Shown: positions 1 to 7,729 of the stretch, in pieces
Position numbering within the stretch: the stretch's first letter is position 1
How the letters are laid out: each line of letters opens with the position of its first letter
Source: an uncultured beta proteobacterium
Lineage (GTDB): Bacteria > Pseudomonadota > Gammaproteobacteria > Burkholderiales > Burkholderiaceae
Assembly: GCA_903930665.1 (NCBI GenBank)
Contig: CAIYZI010000482.1
Location: forward strand, 1 to 8,557
Direction: 5' to 3'
Length of the DNA: 8,557 nucleotides
The notes under the pieces: generated by a model
Seen by the model: the letters and a program-made list of their open reading frames with translations, nothing else
Databases searched by the model: none
Told to the model about the DNA's origin: nothing
Position numbers and translations under genes: made by a program

Positions 1-2150
1 CTGCCTGTTTACATGTCTTACACAACCCTGAATGTACGATTGACGAGCTCATTGAGATCATTCCTGCTCCAGATTTCCCGACCGCCGGAATTATTTATGG
101 CGTTCAAGGTGTTCGTGAAGGTTATCGCACAGGACGCGGCCGTGTGGTGATGAGGGCTAAAACGCACTTTGAAGATATTGATAAAGGCGCACGTCAGGCG
201 ATCATCGTTGATGAATTGCCATATCAGGTTAATAAAAAGAACCTCCTTGAACGTATTGCCGAGCTGGTAAACGAGAAAAAAGTTGAAGGTATCTCTGATT
301 TACGTGATGAATCTGACAAGTCAGGTATGCGCGTAGTCATTGAGCTCAAACGCGGAGAAGTTCCTGAAGTTGTTCTTAATAATCTCTATAAGAGCACTCA
401 GTTACAAGATAACTTTGGCATGAACATGGTGGCTTTGGTAGATAACCAGCCACGTTTGTTAAATCTGAAGCAAATGCTTGAATACTTCTTGCAGCATCGC
501 CGTGAAGTCGTTACACGTCGCACGATTTTTGAATTACGCAAAGCCCGTGAACGTGGTCACGTATTAGAAGGTTTAGCGGTTGCTCTGGCAAATATTGATG
601 AATTTATTGCCATCATCAAAGCTGCTGCTAATCCTGCCATTGCTAAACAAGAATTAATGAGCAAAGCCTGGGATTCTTCAATGGTGCGTGAGATGTTGGC
701 ACGTGCAGAGACGGATACGCCAGGTGGTCGCAATGCGTATCGCCCTGAAGGCCTATTGCCTGAGTACGGTATGCAGACTACAGGCTTATATCGCTTGTCT
801 GATAGCCAGGCGCAAGAAATTTTGCAAATGCGTTTACAACGCTTGACTGGCCTTGAGCAAGACAAGATTGTCAATGAGTACAAAGATGTAATGGCAGAGA
901 TCTCTGACTTGCTCGACTTGCTCTCTAAACCAGAGCGCGTTACACAAGTGATTGAAAGCGAGCTTAAAGAAGTTCAAGCAGAGTTCGGTATTGCTGGTGG
1001 AGATAGTGGTCGTCGTTCATTCATCGAAATGAATGCTACTGAGTTGTTTACGGAAGATTTAATTACTCCACAAGACATGGTGGTCACGCTTTCTAATACT
1101 GGCTATATGAAGAGCCAGCCATTGAGTGAATATCGCGCGCAGAAACGTGGAGGCCGTGGCAAGCAGGCCACAGCTACCAAGAATGAGGATTGGATTGAAA
1201 CCTTATTCGTCGCAAATACGCATGACATCATCCTGTGTTTCTCAGATCGTGGTCGCATGTATTGGCTCAAAGTATGGGAAGTGCCACAAGGTAGCCGTAT
1301 TTCACGTGGCAAACCTATTGTCAATATGTTCCCGCTCATTGAGGGTGAAAAAATTACCGTCATTCTGCCAATCAAAGGCTACCAAGACGATCATTATGTC
1401 TTTATGGCAACTAGCTTAGGCACAGTTAAGAAGACGCGCTTATCTGACTTCTCTAATCCCCGTAAAGCTGGAATTATTGCTGTCGATTTGAATGAGAATG
1501 ACTTCTTGGTTGGCGCAGCAATTACTGATGGTCAACATGATGTGATGTTGTTCTCCGACGCTGGAAAAGCAGTGCGTTTTGATGAGAATGATGTTCGCCC
1601 AATGGGTCGTACAGCGCGTGGTGTGCGCGGTATGAATCTAGGTGAAGGCCATCAAGTTATCGCAATGCTGGTAGCACCAGCGGAAGCAGCTGAGGTGACT
1701 GAAGGTGTTGACGCTGGCACAGTTGATGTAGATGCTGTCACTATTCCTAACAGTGTATTAACGGCAACCGAAAATGGTTACGGTAAACGCACTCCAATTG
1801 GTGAATACACTCGTCATGGTCGTGGCACTAAAGGCATGATCGCGATTCAGACATCTGACCGTAACGGTAAAGTTGTTGCTGCAGCCTTGGTATCTCCTGA
1901 AGATCAAATTATGTTGATTACGACAGGCGGTATCTTGGTGCGCACTCGTGTTTCTGAAATTCGTGAAATGGGTCGTGCTACTCAAGGCGTTACTTTGATT
2001 AACGTGGACGAAGGTACGCGTTTATCAGGTTTACAGCGCATTGCTGAAGGTGACTCTGACGATGAGGGTGATGCTGAGGATGCGCTTGAGGTTGATGTTG
2101 CTGCTGATCCAGCTGTTGATTCAAATACTAGCGAAGCTGGTGATGCCTAA
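1..2150 (+). CDS. gyrA: DNA gyrase subunit A, 3' part (5' end outside window)
   Basis: This is the A subunit of the A2B2 type II topoisomerase that introduces negative supercoils in the cytoplasm. The reading frame is open from base 3, which gives about 715 visible residues, so the ATG at 144 is internal and not the start. The first visible part includes PDFPTAG and YRTGRGRV, which in E. coli GyrA lie a little after residue 200. About 180-200 N-terminal residues are therefore missing, including the catalytic tyrosine and the quinolone-resistance region. The tower and coiled-coil part follows (HRREVVTRRTIFELRKARER; LQMRLQRLTGLEQDKI). The C-terminal DNA-wrapping beta-pinwheel starts near base 1050 with its GyrA box QKRGGRG at 1140-1160, a slight variant of E. 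coli QRRGGKG. A roughly 20-residue acidic/alanine-rich insert lies at about 1677-1751, and the protein ends in an acidic tail. Identity is certain from near-continuous similarity to E. coli GyrA recalled from memory. Confidence 0.97.
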   Translation, partial: ACLHVLHNPECTIDELIEIIPAPDFPTAGIIYGVQGVREGYRTGRGRVVMRAKTHFEDIDKGARQAIIVDELPYQVNKKNLLERIAELVNEKKVEGISDLRDESDKSGMRVVIELKRGEVPEVVLNNLYKSTQLQDNFGMNMVALVDNQPRLLNLKQMLEYFLQHRREVVTRRTIFELRKARERGHVLEGLAVALANIDEFIAIIKAAANPAIAKQELMSKAWDSSMVREMLARAETDTPGGRNAYRPEGLLPEYGMQTTGLYRLSDSQAQEILQMRLQRLTGLEQDKIVNEYKDVMAEISDLLDLLSKPERVTQVIESELKEVQAEFGIAGGDSGRRSFIEMNATELFTEDLITPQDMVVTLSNTGYMKSQPLSEYRAQKRGGRGKQATATKNEDWIETLFVANTHDIILCFSDRGRMYWLKVWEVPQGSRISRGKPIVNMFPLIEGEKITVILPIKGYQDDHYVFMATSLGTVKKTRLSDFSNPRKAGIIAVDLNENDFLVGAAITDGQHDVMLFSDAGKAVRFDENDVRPMGRTARGVRGMNLGEGHQVIAMLVAPAEAAEVTEGVDAGTVDVDAVTIPNSVLTATENGYGKRTPIGEYTRHGRGTKGMIAIQTSDRNGKVVAAALVSPEDQIMLITTGGILVRTRVSEIREMGRATQGVTLINVDEGTRLSGLQRIAEGDSDDEGDAEDALEVDVAADPAVDSNTSEAGDA

Positions 2151-2158
2151 TCGGCATT
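2142..2158 (+). other. Small inverted repeat around the gyrA stop codon
   Basis: ATGCC (2143-2147) and GGCAT (2153-2157) are perfect inverted copies separated by five bases, and a G-T pair can extend the stem by one. The gyrA TAA stop (2148-2150) sits in the loop. No T-run follows, so it does not look like an intrinsic terminator, and reading through into serC appears possible. It could be a weak RNA end-stabilising or pausing hairpin, or chance. Confidence 0.3.
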
Positions 2159-2161
2159 CAT

Positions 2162-2167
2162 AAAGGA
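2162..2167 (+). promoter_or_regulatory. Ribosome binding site of serC
   Basis: AAAGGA is the clearest Shine-Dalgarno-like sequence among the complete genes of the window. Its distance to the serC ATG is 13 bases, longer than the usual 5-9. No alternative start closer to it is in frame, and the protein beginning at 2181 matches the SerC N-terminus (RRIFNFAAGPA), so the start stands. Confidence 0.5.
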
Positions 2168-2180
2168 CCAATAATTCATC

Positions 2181-3278
2181 ATGACGTTTGACCGCCGCAT
2201 TTTTAATTTCGCTGCGGGGCCTGCTACCGTACCCGAAGAGGTATTGCAGCAGGCTGCTGATGAGCTACTGAATTGGCAGGGTTTAGGTACCAGCGTAATG
2301 GAGGTAAGTCATCGAGGTAAAGAGTTCATGGCTCTTTATGAAGAAGTCTTACAAGACTTGCGCACCTTGATAAATATCCCTGATACCTACGAGATTTTAT
2401 TATTGCAAGGTGGCGGCATTGGTCAAAATGCGGCTATCCCAATGAATTTGATGCCTTTAGCCAAAAATGGCCCGAAGGCAGATTTTTTGGTGACAGGAAT
2501 TTGGTCAGAAAAATCCTACAAAGAAGCCGATAAGTATGGTGTAGCGCATTTAGTTGCTTCATCTGCTGGTGAAAAATTTAATACGATTCCAGCGCGTTCC
2601 ACTTGGCAATTATCTGATGATGCGGCTTACGTACATTACTGCGCCAATGAAACTATTGGTGGGGTAGAGTTTCCAGATGTGCCTGATGTTGGTAGTACGC
2701 CATTGGTCGCGGATATCTCTAGCAATATTCTCTCTAAAGAGATGGATATCACTAAGTGCGGTGTTTGGTTTGGCGGAGCTCAGAAAAATATTGGACCATC
2801 TGGCGTAACAATTGTGATCGTACGTAAAGATTTGCTTGGTCACAGCATGAAGATCACGCCATCGATTTGGGATTGGGCAAAACAAGCAGCTAATCAATCC
2901 ATGTTAAATACGCCCCCAACATTTGCTATCTATATGGCTGGCCTTGGATTTAAATGGCTATTAAAGCAAGGTGGCGTAAAGGTAATTGAAAAACGCAATC
3001 AAGAAAAAGCGGATTTGCTCTACAGCTTTATAGATCAAAGTAGCTTGTATGAGAATCGTGTTGCCAAAGAATATCGCTCACGAATGAATGTGACATTTTT
3101 TCTCAAAGATGAGAATCTCAATGCTGAGTTTTTAGCGCAATCTAATGCTGCTGGACTAGTCGCATTGCGTGGCCATAAGGCTGCAGGCGGTATGCGCGCC
3201 AGTATTTATAACGCTATGCCGCTTGAAGGTGTAAAGGCCTTGCTTGAGTTTATGCGCGACTTTGAAAGACGAGCTTAA
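2181..3278 (+). CDS. serC: Phosphoserine aminotransferase
   Basis: This PLP enzyme converts 3-phosphohydroxypyruvate plus glutamate to O-phosphoserine, the second step of serine synthesis. The family also acts on 3-hydroxy-2-oxo-4-phosphobutanoate in the DXP-dependent pyridoxal phosphate pathway. The 365 residues compare with 362 in E. coli. The N-terminal FNFAAGPA, the substrate-phosphate motif SHRGKEF (His44, Arg45), the glycine-rich LQGGGIGQNAA near 75-85, Trp108 that would stack on PLP, Asp178 in VADISSNILS, and the Schiff-base lysine Lys202 in GGAQKNIGPSG are all present. It lies 30 bases after gyrA with no visible terminator or convincing promoter between them, and its stop overlaps the pheA start by one base (TAATG). 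It is first of the metabolic genes in the run. Family and function are secure; whether it is transcribed with gyrA is not shown by sequence. Confidence 0.97.
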   Translation: MTFDRRIFNFAAGPATVPEEVLQQAADELLNWQGLGTSVMEVSHRGKEFMALYEEVLQDLRTLINIPDTYEILLLQGGGIGQNAAIPMNLMPLAKNGPKADFLVTGIWSEKSYKEADKYGVAHLVASSAGEKFNTIPARSTWQLSDDAAYVHYCANETIGGVEFPDVPDVGSTPLVADISSNILSKEMDITKCGVWFGGAQKNIGPSGVTIVIVRKDLLGHSMKITPSIWDWAKQAANQSMLNTPPTFAIYMAGLGFKWLLKQGGVKVIEKRNQEKADLLYSFIDQSSLYENRVAKEYRSRMNVTFFLKDENLNAEFLAQSNAAGLVALRGHKAAGGMRASIYNAMPLEGVKALLEFMRDFERRA

Positions 3279-4360
3279 TGAGCACTGAAGAACAGCGCCT
3301 AGCGCCTTTGCGTGAAAAGATTGACTCCTTAGATGCGCAGATTTTAGATTTACTCACAAAGCGCGCACAAGCAGCGCAAGAGGTTGGTCACGTTAAGGGT
3401 GGCTTTGCTTCTCCAGTGTTTCGTCCTGAGCGTGAGCGTCAAGTTGTTGCGCGTTTACAAGACATTAATGCAGGGCCTCTGCTGCCCGATAGCATCGCTG
3501 CTATTTGGCGTGAAGTGATGTCAGCCTGCAGGGCATTAGAAGCTCGTCAAACGATTGCTTACCTCGGTCCAGTTGGAACTTTTTCTGAGCAAGCTGCGCA
3601 AACGTATTTTGGACACTCTATTGCAGGTTTGCCCTGTGTCAGTATTGATGAAGTGTTTAAAGCGGTTGAAAAAGGCGCGGCACAATTTGGCGTTGTCCCT
3701 GTTGAAAATTCAAGTGAGGGCGCGATCTCGCGTACCTTGGATTTGCTGCTCGATTCACCAATGCAAATTAGCGGTGAGGTAGTTTTGCCGATACGTCATC
3801 ACTTATTAACTAAAAGCGGGACCCTGGAGGGTGTGACAACAGTTTGTGCGCATGCGCAAGCTCTTGCGCAATGCCAACAGTGGCTCAGCGAACATGCACC
3901 AGAGTTAAAACGACAAGCAGTCAGTAGTAATGCCGAAGCTGCGCGTATAGCTGCTGCAGATCCTACTGTAGCAGCTATTGCTGGTGATCCTGCACAAGTG
4001 GCTTATGAGCTCCAAGCAGTAGCCTCACGCATTCAGGATGATCCACATAACCGTACGCGTTTTGTCGTGATTGGTAGTTATCTCTGTCAGCCAACGGGAC
4101 ATGATCAAACTTCACTCGTGCTTTCGGTTGACAATCAACCGGGGGCGGTACATCGTTTATTGCAACCTCTTGCAAAGCACGGGGTATCCATGAATCGCTT
4201 TGAGTCTCGTCCTGCACGCAAGGGCACTTGGGAATATCACTTTTATATTGATGTTGCTGGGCACGCTGATGACGCTAAGGTGGCAAAAGCCTTAGAGGAA
4301 TTAAAAGATACCGCAGCCTTTTATAAAAAATTAGGCTCATATCCACATTCGGTAACTTAA
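3278..4360 (+). CDS. pheA: Bifunctional chorismate mutase / prephenate dehydratase (P-protein)
   Basis: This cytoplasmic enzyme takes chorismate to prephenate and then to phenylpyruvate, the committed route to phenylalanine. The 360 residues hold three domains in order. An AroQ-type chorismate mutase spans about 1-90 (PLREKIDSLDAQIL with Arg12, Arg29 in TKRA, Lys40, and FRPERER). The prephenate dehydratase domain spans about 92-270 (AYLGPVGTFSEQAA, PVENSSEGAI, and the catalytic NRTRF at 258-262). A C-terminal ACT domain runs from about 278 (QPGAVHRLLQPLAKHGVSM, ESRP at 309-312), the family site for phenylalanine feedback inhibition. The arrangement is closer to the Pseudomonas type than to the E. 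coli one. The start overlaps the serC stop by one base and only a weak purine stretch precedes it, so translation is probably coupled. No leader peptide or attenuator is seen upstream. Confidence 0.97.
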   Translation: MSTEEQRLAPLREKIDSLDAQILDLLTKRAQAAQEVGHVKGGFASPVFRPERERQVVARLQDINAGPLLPDSIAAIWREVMSACRALEARQTIAYLGPVGTFSEQAAQTYFGHSIAGLPCVSIDEVFKAVEKGAAQFGVVPVENSSEGAISRTLDLLLDSPMQISGEVVLPIRHHLLTKSGTLEGVTTVCAHAQALAQCQQWLSEHAPELKRQAVSSNAEAARIAAADPTVAAIAGDPAQVAYELQAVASRIQDDPHNRTRFVVIGSYLCQPTGHDQTSLVLSVDNQPGAVHRLLQPLAKHGVSMNRFESRPARKGTWEYHFYIDVAGHADDAKVAKALEELKDTAAFYKKLGSYPHSVT

Positions 4361-4389
4361 TTGCCGAGCACTTACAGAATTATTTCATC

Positions 4390-5517
4390 ATGACTTCAAA
4401 GTTGGGTTTAAAGCATATACAAGCCATTGCGCCCTACATTGGCGGACGACCCATTAGCGAAGTTGCTCGTGAGTATGGTTTGGATGAAAGCAAGATTGTC
4501 AAATTGGCGTCCAATGAAAATCCATTGGGCATGCCAAAGTCTGCGCAAGAAGCAATCCTAAAAGCAGCTAGTGAATTAGGTCGTTATCCAGATTCCAATG
4601 GCTTTGAGTTAAAGAACGTTCTCTCGGAACGTTTGGGGGTGCCTACAGATTGGATTACTCTGGGTAATGGTAGCAACGATATTTTAGAATTGGCTGCTCG
4701 TGCTGTTGCACAGGCCGGCGATGATGTCATTTTCTCTCGCCATGCTTTTGCGGTGTATCCACTTGCAACACAAGCAGTAGGCGCACGGGCTATTGAAGTG
4801 GCCCCAACCGATTCTTATGGTCATGACTTAGATGCCATGCTCAAAGCTATTGAAGCTTCCGGTGATAAGGCGAAATTGGTTTTCGTAGCCAATCCCAATA
4901 ATCCTACTGGTAGCTATTTAAGTGCTAAAGAGATTGAAGATTTTTTATTAGCAGTTCCATCTCATGTTGTGGTGGTCTTGGACGAGGCCTATAACGAGTA
5001 CCTTACTCCCGAGCAGCGCTATGACGCCATTGCTTGGGTTAAGCGTTTCCCCAATATGATTTTGTCACGCAGCTTTTCTAAAGCTTATGGCTTGGCTGGC
5101 CTACGTATTGGTTATGGCGTTGCACAACCGGCTTTGACAGACTTGCTCAATCGCATTCGCCAGCCATTTAATGTCAACAGCCTTGCGCAAGCTGCAGCGA
5201 TTGCCGCATTTCAAGACACAGCTTTTTTACAGCAAGGTTTTGACATTAATCGCAGTGGTTACGATCAACTCACTAAAGCCTTTGATGAGCTTGGGTTGAT
5301 TTATTTACCATCAGCCGGTAACTTTGTATTAGTGAAGGTTGGCGATGACGATCAGGCTGGAGTTCGCATTAATTTAGCCTTATTAAAACGCGGCATTATT
5401 GTTCGTCCCGTAGGAAATTATGGTTTGCCACAATGGTTGCGTATTTCTATTGGTTTGCCGGAGGAGAATGCTGCTTTCATCGCTGCTCTTGGTGATATTT
5501 TAAATTCAGCAAAATGA
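4390..5517 (+). CDS. hisC: Histidinol-phosphate / aromatic aminotransferase, supraoperon type
   Basis: This is a fold-type I PLP aminotransferase of the HisC family, 375 residues against 356 in E. coli HisC. Visible motifs are KLASNENPLG (38-47), LGNGSNDILE (91-100), NPNNPTG (168-174), Asp198 and Tyr201 in LDEAYNEY, the PLP lysine Lys231 in SRSFSKAYGLAGLRIGY, and the substrate-carboxylate arginine Arg351 in WLRISIG. HisC enzymes convert imidazole-acetol phosphate to histidinol phosphate, and many also transaminate phenylpyruvate, hydroxyphenylpyruvate or prephenate. Its place between pheA and tyrA, with no other his gene visible, suggests a mainly aromatic role (the 'hisHb' position of published supraoperons); that is inference. 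It starts 29 bases after pheA without a recognisable Shine-Dalgarno sequence, and its stop overlaps the tyrA start (ATGA). Confidence 0.93.
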   Translation: MTSKLGLKHIQAIAPYIGGRPISEVAREYGLDESKIVKLASNENPLGMPKSAQEAILKAASELGRYPDSNGFELKNVLSERLGVPTDWITLGNGSNDILELAARAVAQAGDDVIFSRHAFAVYPLATQAVGARAIEVAPTDSYGHDLDAMLKAIEASGDKAKLVFVANPNNPTGSYLSAKEIEDFLLAVPSHVVVVLDEAYNEYLTPEQRYDAIAWVKRFPNMILSRSFSKAYGLAGLRIGYGVAQPALTDLLNRIRQPFNVNSLAQAAAIAAFQDTAFLQQGFDINRSGYDQLTKAFDELGLIYLPSAGNFVLVKVGDDDQAGVRINLALLKRGIIVRPVGNYGLPQWLRISIGLPEENAAFIAALGDILNSAK

Positions 5518-6395
5518 CTATTACTAAAACCGTGACCAATTTCGGTACCGTATCTATTGTTGGCGTTGGTTTAATTGGAGCCTCTTTAGGTTTGGCTCTC
5601 AAGCAAGCGGGTGTCGTAAATCAAGTCTTAGGTGTGGGACGTAGTAAAGAGAATCTAGATCAAGCCTTAAAGATGGGCGCGATAGATGGCGTAGTCGATT
5701 TGGTTGAAGCTGCCAAACATTCCGATGTCATTGTTCTGTGTGTCCCCGTTGCTCAGATGCGCGCTGCATTTGAAACAATAGAGCCGTACTTAGAGCCTAA
5801 GACAATGTTGACCGATGCTGGCAGCACCAAGGGCGACGTGATTTTGGCGGCTAAAGAAGTGCTGGGTAAGAAAGCTTGTCAGTTTGTGCCAGCTCATCCA
5901 ATTGCTGGTGGTGCACAGCATGGCGCCATTGCGGCCAAGGCCAATCTATTTGAAGGTAAGCAAACCATCATTTGCCCTTTACAAGAAAACTCACCAGAAG
6001 ACACTGCTTTGATTGAAGATTTTTGGCAATCTGTAGGCGCGGTAGTCAAGAGAATTTCTTCTGTTCAGCATGATGCGATTTATGCAGCTGTCTCACATTT
6101 ACCGCACATTCTTTCCTACGCGCTGATGGCTAGCGTGATTAATTCAGAAGATGCAGAGCAAAAGCTTGATCATGTTGGCGCAGGTTTTAAAGACTTCACG
6201 CGTATTGCTGCCTCTAGTCCAGAGATGTGGCGTGATATTTGCTTGGGCAATCGCACCTCTATTTTGAAAGAGTTAGATCAATATTTGGCTATCGTTCAGC
6301 ATATGCGTAAATTGATTGCAGATAACGATGGCACTGGCTTGGAGAAGTTGTTTAAAAAGGCTAGCCAAGCACGTCAAGATTTGGATGTGATTTGA
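5514..6395 (+). CDS. tyrA: Prephenate (or arogenate) dehydrogenase
   Basis: This enzyme oxidatively decarboxylates prephenate to 4-hydroxyphenylpyruvate, or arogenate to tyrosine, using NAD(P). It has 293 residues and no fused mutase or ACT domain, so it is a stand-alone TyrA catalytic core. The Rossmann dinucleotide motif is GVGLIG at 17-22. The second strand ends in GVGRS (Arg43) rather than an acidic residue, which hints at NADP or mixed cofactor use. The active-site pieces are DAGSTKG (101-107, Ser104), AHPIAG with the expected catalytic His128, SHLPH with His195, and MWR with Arg240. The glutamate usual six residues after the catalytic His is Ala134 here. Translation starts inside the hisC stop (ATGA) with almost no Shine-Dalgarno sequence, implying coupling. 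Which substrate and cofactor it prefers cannot be settled from sequence. Confidence 0.95.
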   Translation: MTITKTVTNFGTVSIVGVGLIGASLGLALKQAGVVNQVLGVGRSKENLDQALKMGAIDGVVDLVEAAKHSDVIVLCVPVAQMRAAFETIEPYLEPKTMLTDAGSTKGDVILAAKEVLGKKACQFVPAHPIAGGAQHGAIAAKANLFEGKQTIICPLQENSPEDTALIEDFWQSVGAVVKRISSVQHDAIYAAVSHLPHILSYALMASVINSEDAEQKLDHVGAGFKDFTRIAASSPEMWRDICLGNRTSILKELDQYLAIVQHMRKLIADNDGTGLEKLFKKASQARQDLDVI

Positions 6396-7723
6396 TGAGT
6401 AGTTTACCTTTCACTGAGATTGGCCCATTTATCCAAGCTCAAGGTTCGATTGTTTTACCGGGATCAAAAAGTATTTCAAACCGTGCCTTGCTCTTGGCCG
6501 CACTTTCATCTGGTCAGACCACTCTCAAAAATTTGTTAGATGCAGATGACACGCAAGTAATGCGTAATGCTTTGCGTCAATTGGGTTTAGTGGTTCAGGA
6601 TCAAGAAAATCATATCTGCGTGATTGATGGTTGTAGTGGGAAATTTCCTATTCGTGAAGCAGATCTCTTTATGGGAAATGCGGGAACGGCGATTCGTCCC
6701 TTGACAGCGGCGCTTGCTATGCAGGGTGGAAGCTATCGCTTATCCGGTGTTGCACGCATGCATGAGCGACCCATTCAAGATTTAGTAGATGGTCTGCGTC
6801 AAGTCGGCGCTGACATCACCTATGAACTTGAAGAAGGTTACCCGCCGATTCAGATTTCTGCCGCAGCGATTCACATTCAGGATGTTGTAAAGGTACGCGG
6901 AAATGTATCGAGTCAATTCTTAACTGCACTCTTAATGTCTTTGCCTTTGGTTGCTAAGAACCCAGTTCGCATTGAAGTGATTGGAGAATTAATTTCCCGG
7001 CCATATATCGAAATTACTTTGAAGTTAATGGCGCGCTTTGGTGTGCGGGTGCAATGTCCAGATGCACAGTCCTTTGTTATTCCAGCAAATGCTGGCGGCG
7101 TAGTTTATAAAACTCCTGGCCAGCTATTGGTGGAGGGGGATGCCTCATCAGCATCTTATTTCTTAGCCTTGGGTGCAATTGGCGGTGGTCCAGTTCGTGT
7201 ACTAGGCGTAGGCAGTGACAGTATTCAAGGTGATGTGGCATTTGCAGACGCGCTTGCTCTGATGGGTGCCAAGATTACTTCAGGTGAAGATTGGATTGAG
7301 GTATCGGGGGTTAAAAATCCCAATGGAAAGCTCAATGGCATCACTATTGATTGCACGGAGATTCCTGATGCTGCGATGACGCTGGCGATTGCCGCTTTAT
7401 TCGCTGATGGCCCTACACGCTTAAATGGTATTGCCAGTTGGCGCGTAAAAGAAACGGATCGTATAGCAGCGATGGCAAAAGAGCTCAAGAAGCTAGGGGC
7501 TATCGTAGAGGAGGGTGTGGACTATATTGTTGTGGAAGCACCCCCATCTCTTGCTGACTGGCGTTCGCCAGCTGAGGGTATTGATACTTATGACGATCAT
7601 CGTATGGCAATGTGCTTTTCTTTAGCGGCTTTTGGGCCAAATGCCTTAAAAATCAATGATCCTAATTGCGTGGCCAAAACCTTCCCAACGTATTTTTCTG
7701 AATTTGAGGCCATCGTCTCCTAA
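6395..7723 (+). CDS. aroA: 3-phosphoshikimate 1-carboxyvinyltransferase (EPSP synthase)
   Basis: This shikimate-pathway enzyme joins PEP to shikimate-3-phosphate, giving EPSP, the precursor of chorismate. The ATG at 6395 overlaps the tyrA stop (TGATG) and gives 442 residues. A TTG at 6392 would add a single Met in front and is less likely to be the start. Class I motifs are complete: LPGSKSISNR with Lys25 (21-30), GNAGTAIRPL (94-103), RPIQDL (125-130), SSQFLTALLM (172-181), the catalytic Asp325 in IPDAAMT, RVKETDR with Glu353 (350-356), and DTYDDHRMAM. The Gly and Pro of the NAGTAxRP loop are unchanged, so it resembles glyphosate-sensitive class I enzymes; that phenotype is inference. A weak GGA about nine bases upstream may serve as ribosome site. 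It is six bases from cmk. Confidence 0.97.
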   Translation: MSSLPFTEIGPFIQAQGSIVLPGSKSISNRALLLAALSSGQTTLKNLLDADDTQVMRNALRQLGLVVQDQENHICVIDGCSGKFPIREADLFMGNAGTAIRPLTAALAMQGGSYRLSGVARMHERPIQDLVDGLRQVGADITYELEEGYPPIQISAAAIHIQDVVKVRGNVSSQFLTALLMSLPLVAKNPVRIEVIGELISRPYIEITLKLMARFGVRVQCPDAQSFVIPANAGGVVYKTPGQLLVEGDASSASYFLALGAIGGGPVRVLGVGSDSIQGDVAFADALALMGAKITSGEDWIEVSGVKNPNGKLNGITIDCTEIPDAAMTLAIAALFADGPTRLNGIASWRVKETDRIAAMAKELKKLGAIVEEGVDYIVVEAPPSLADWRSPAEGIDTYDDHRMAMCFSLAAFGPNALKINDPNCVAKTFPTYFSEFEAIVS

Positions 7724-7729
7724 TATCCA

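Noticed and set aside
144..146. ATG as start of gyrA
   Set aside because: The frame is open and clearly GyrA-like upstream of it back to base 3, so it is an internal methionine.
557..883. Minus-strand open frame of 108 codons inside gyrA
   Set aside because: It is antisense to strongly conserved GyrA coding sequence, has low-complexity Ser/Arg/Ala composition and no family resemblance. The other minus-strand frames at 1103-1375, 1758-1985, 2610-2897, 3975-4217 and 7225-7488 are rejected for the same reason.
1126..1419. Plus-strand open frame of 97 codons in a second frame of gyrA
   Set aside because: It lies wholly inside gyrA in another frame with no recognisable protein; the same applies to 3555-3782 inside pheA.
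4348..4368. Weak inverted repeat TCGG/CCGA spanning the pheA stop
   Set aside because: Only four or five pairs around a long loop and no T-run; not distinguishable from chance.
6392..6394. TTG as start of aroA
   Set aside because: It adds one residue directly before an ATG that forms a typical TGATG overlap; the ATG at 6395 is preferred.
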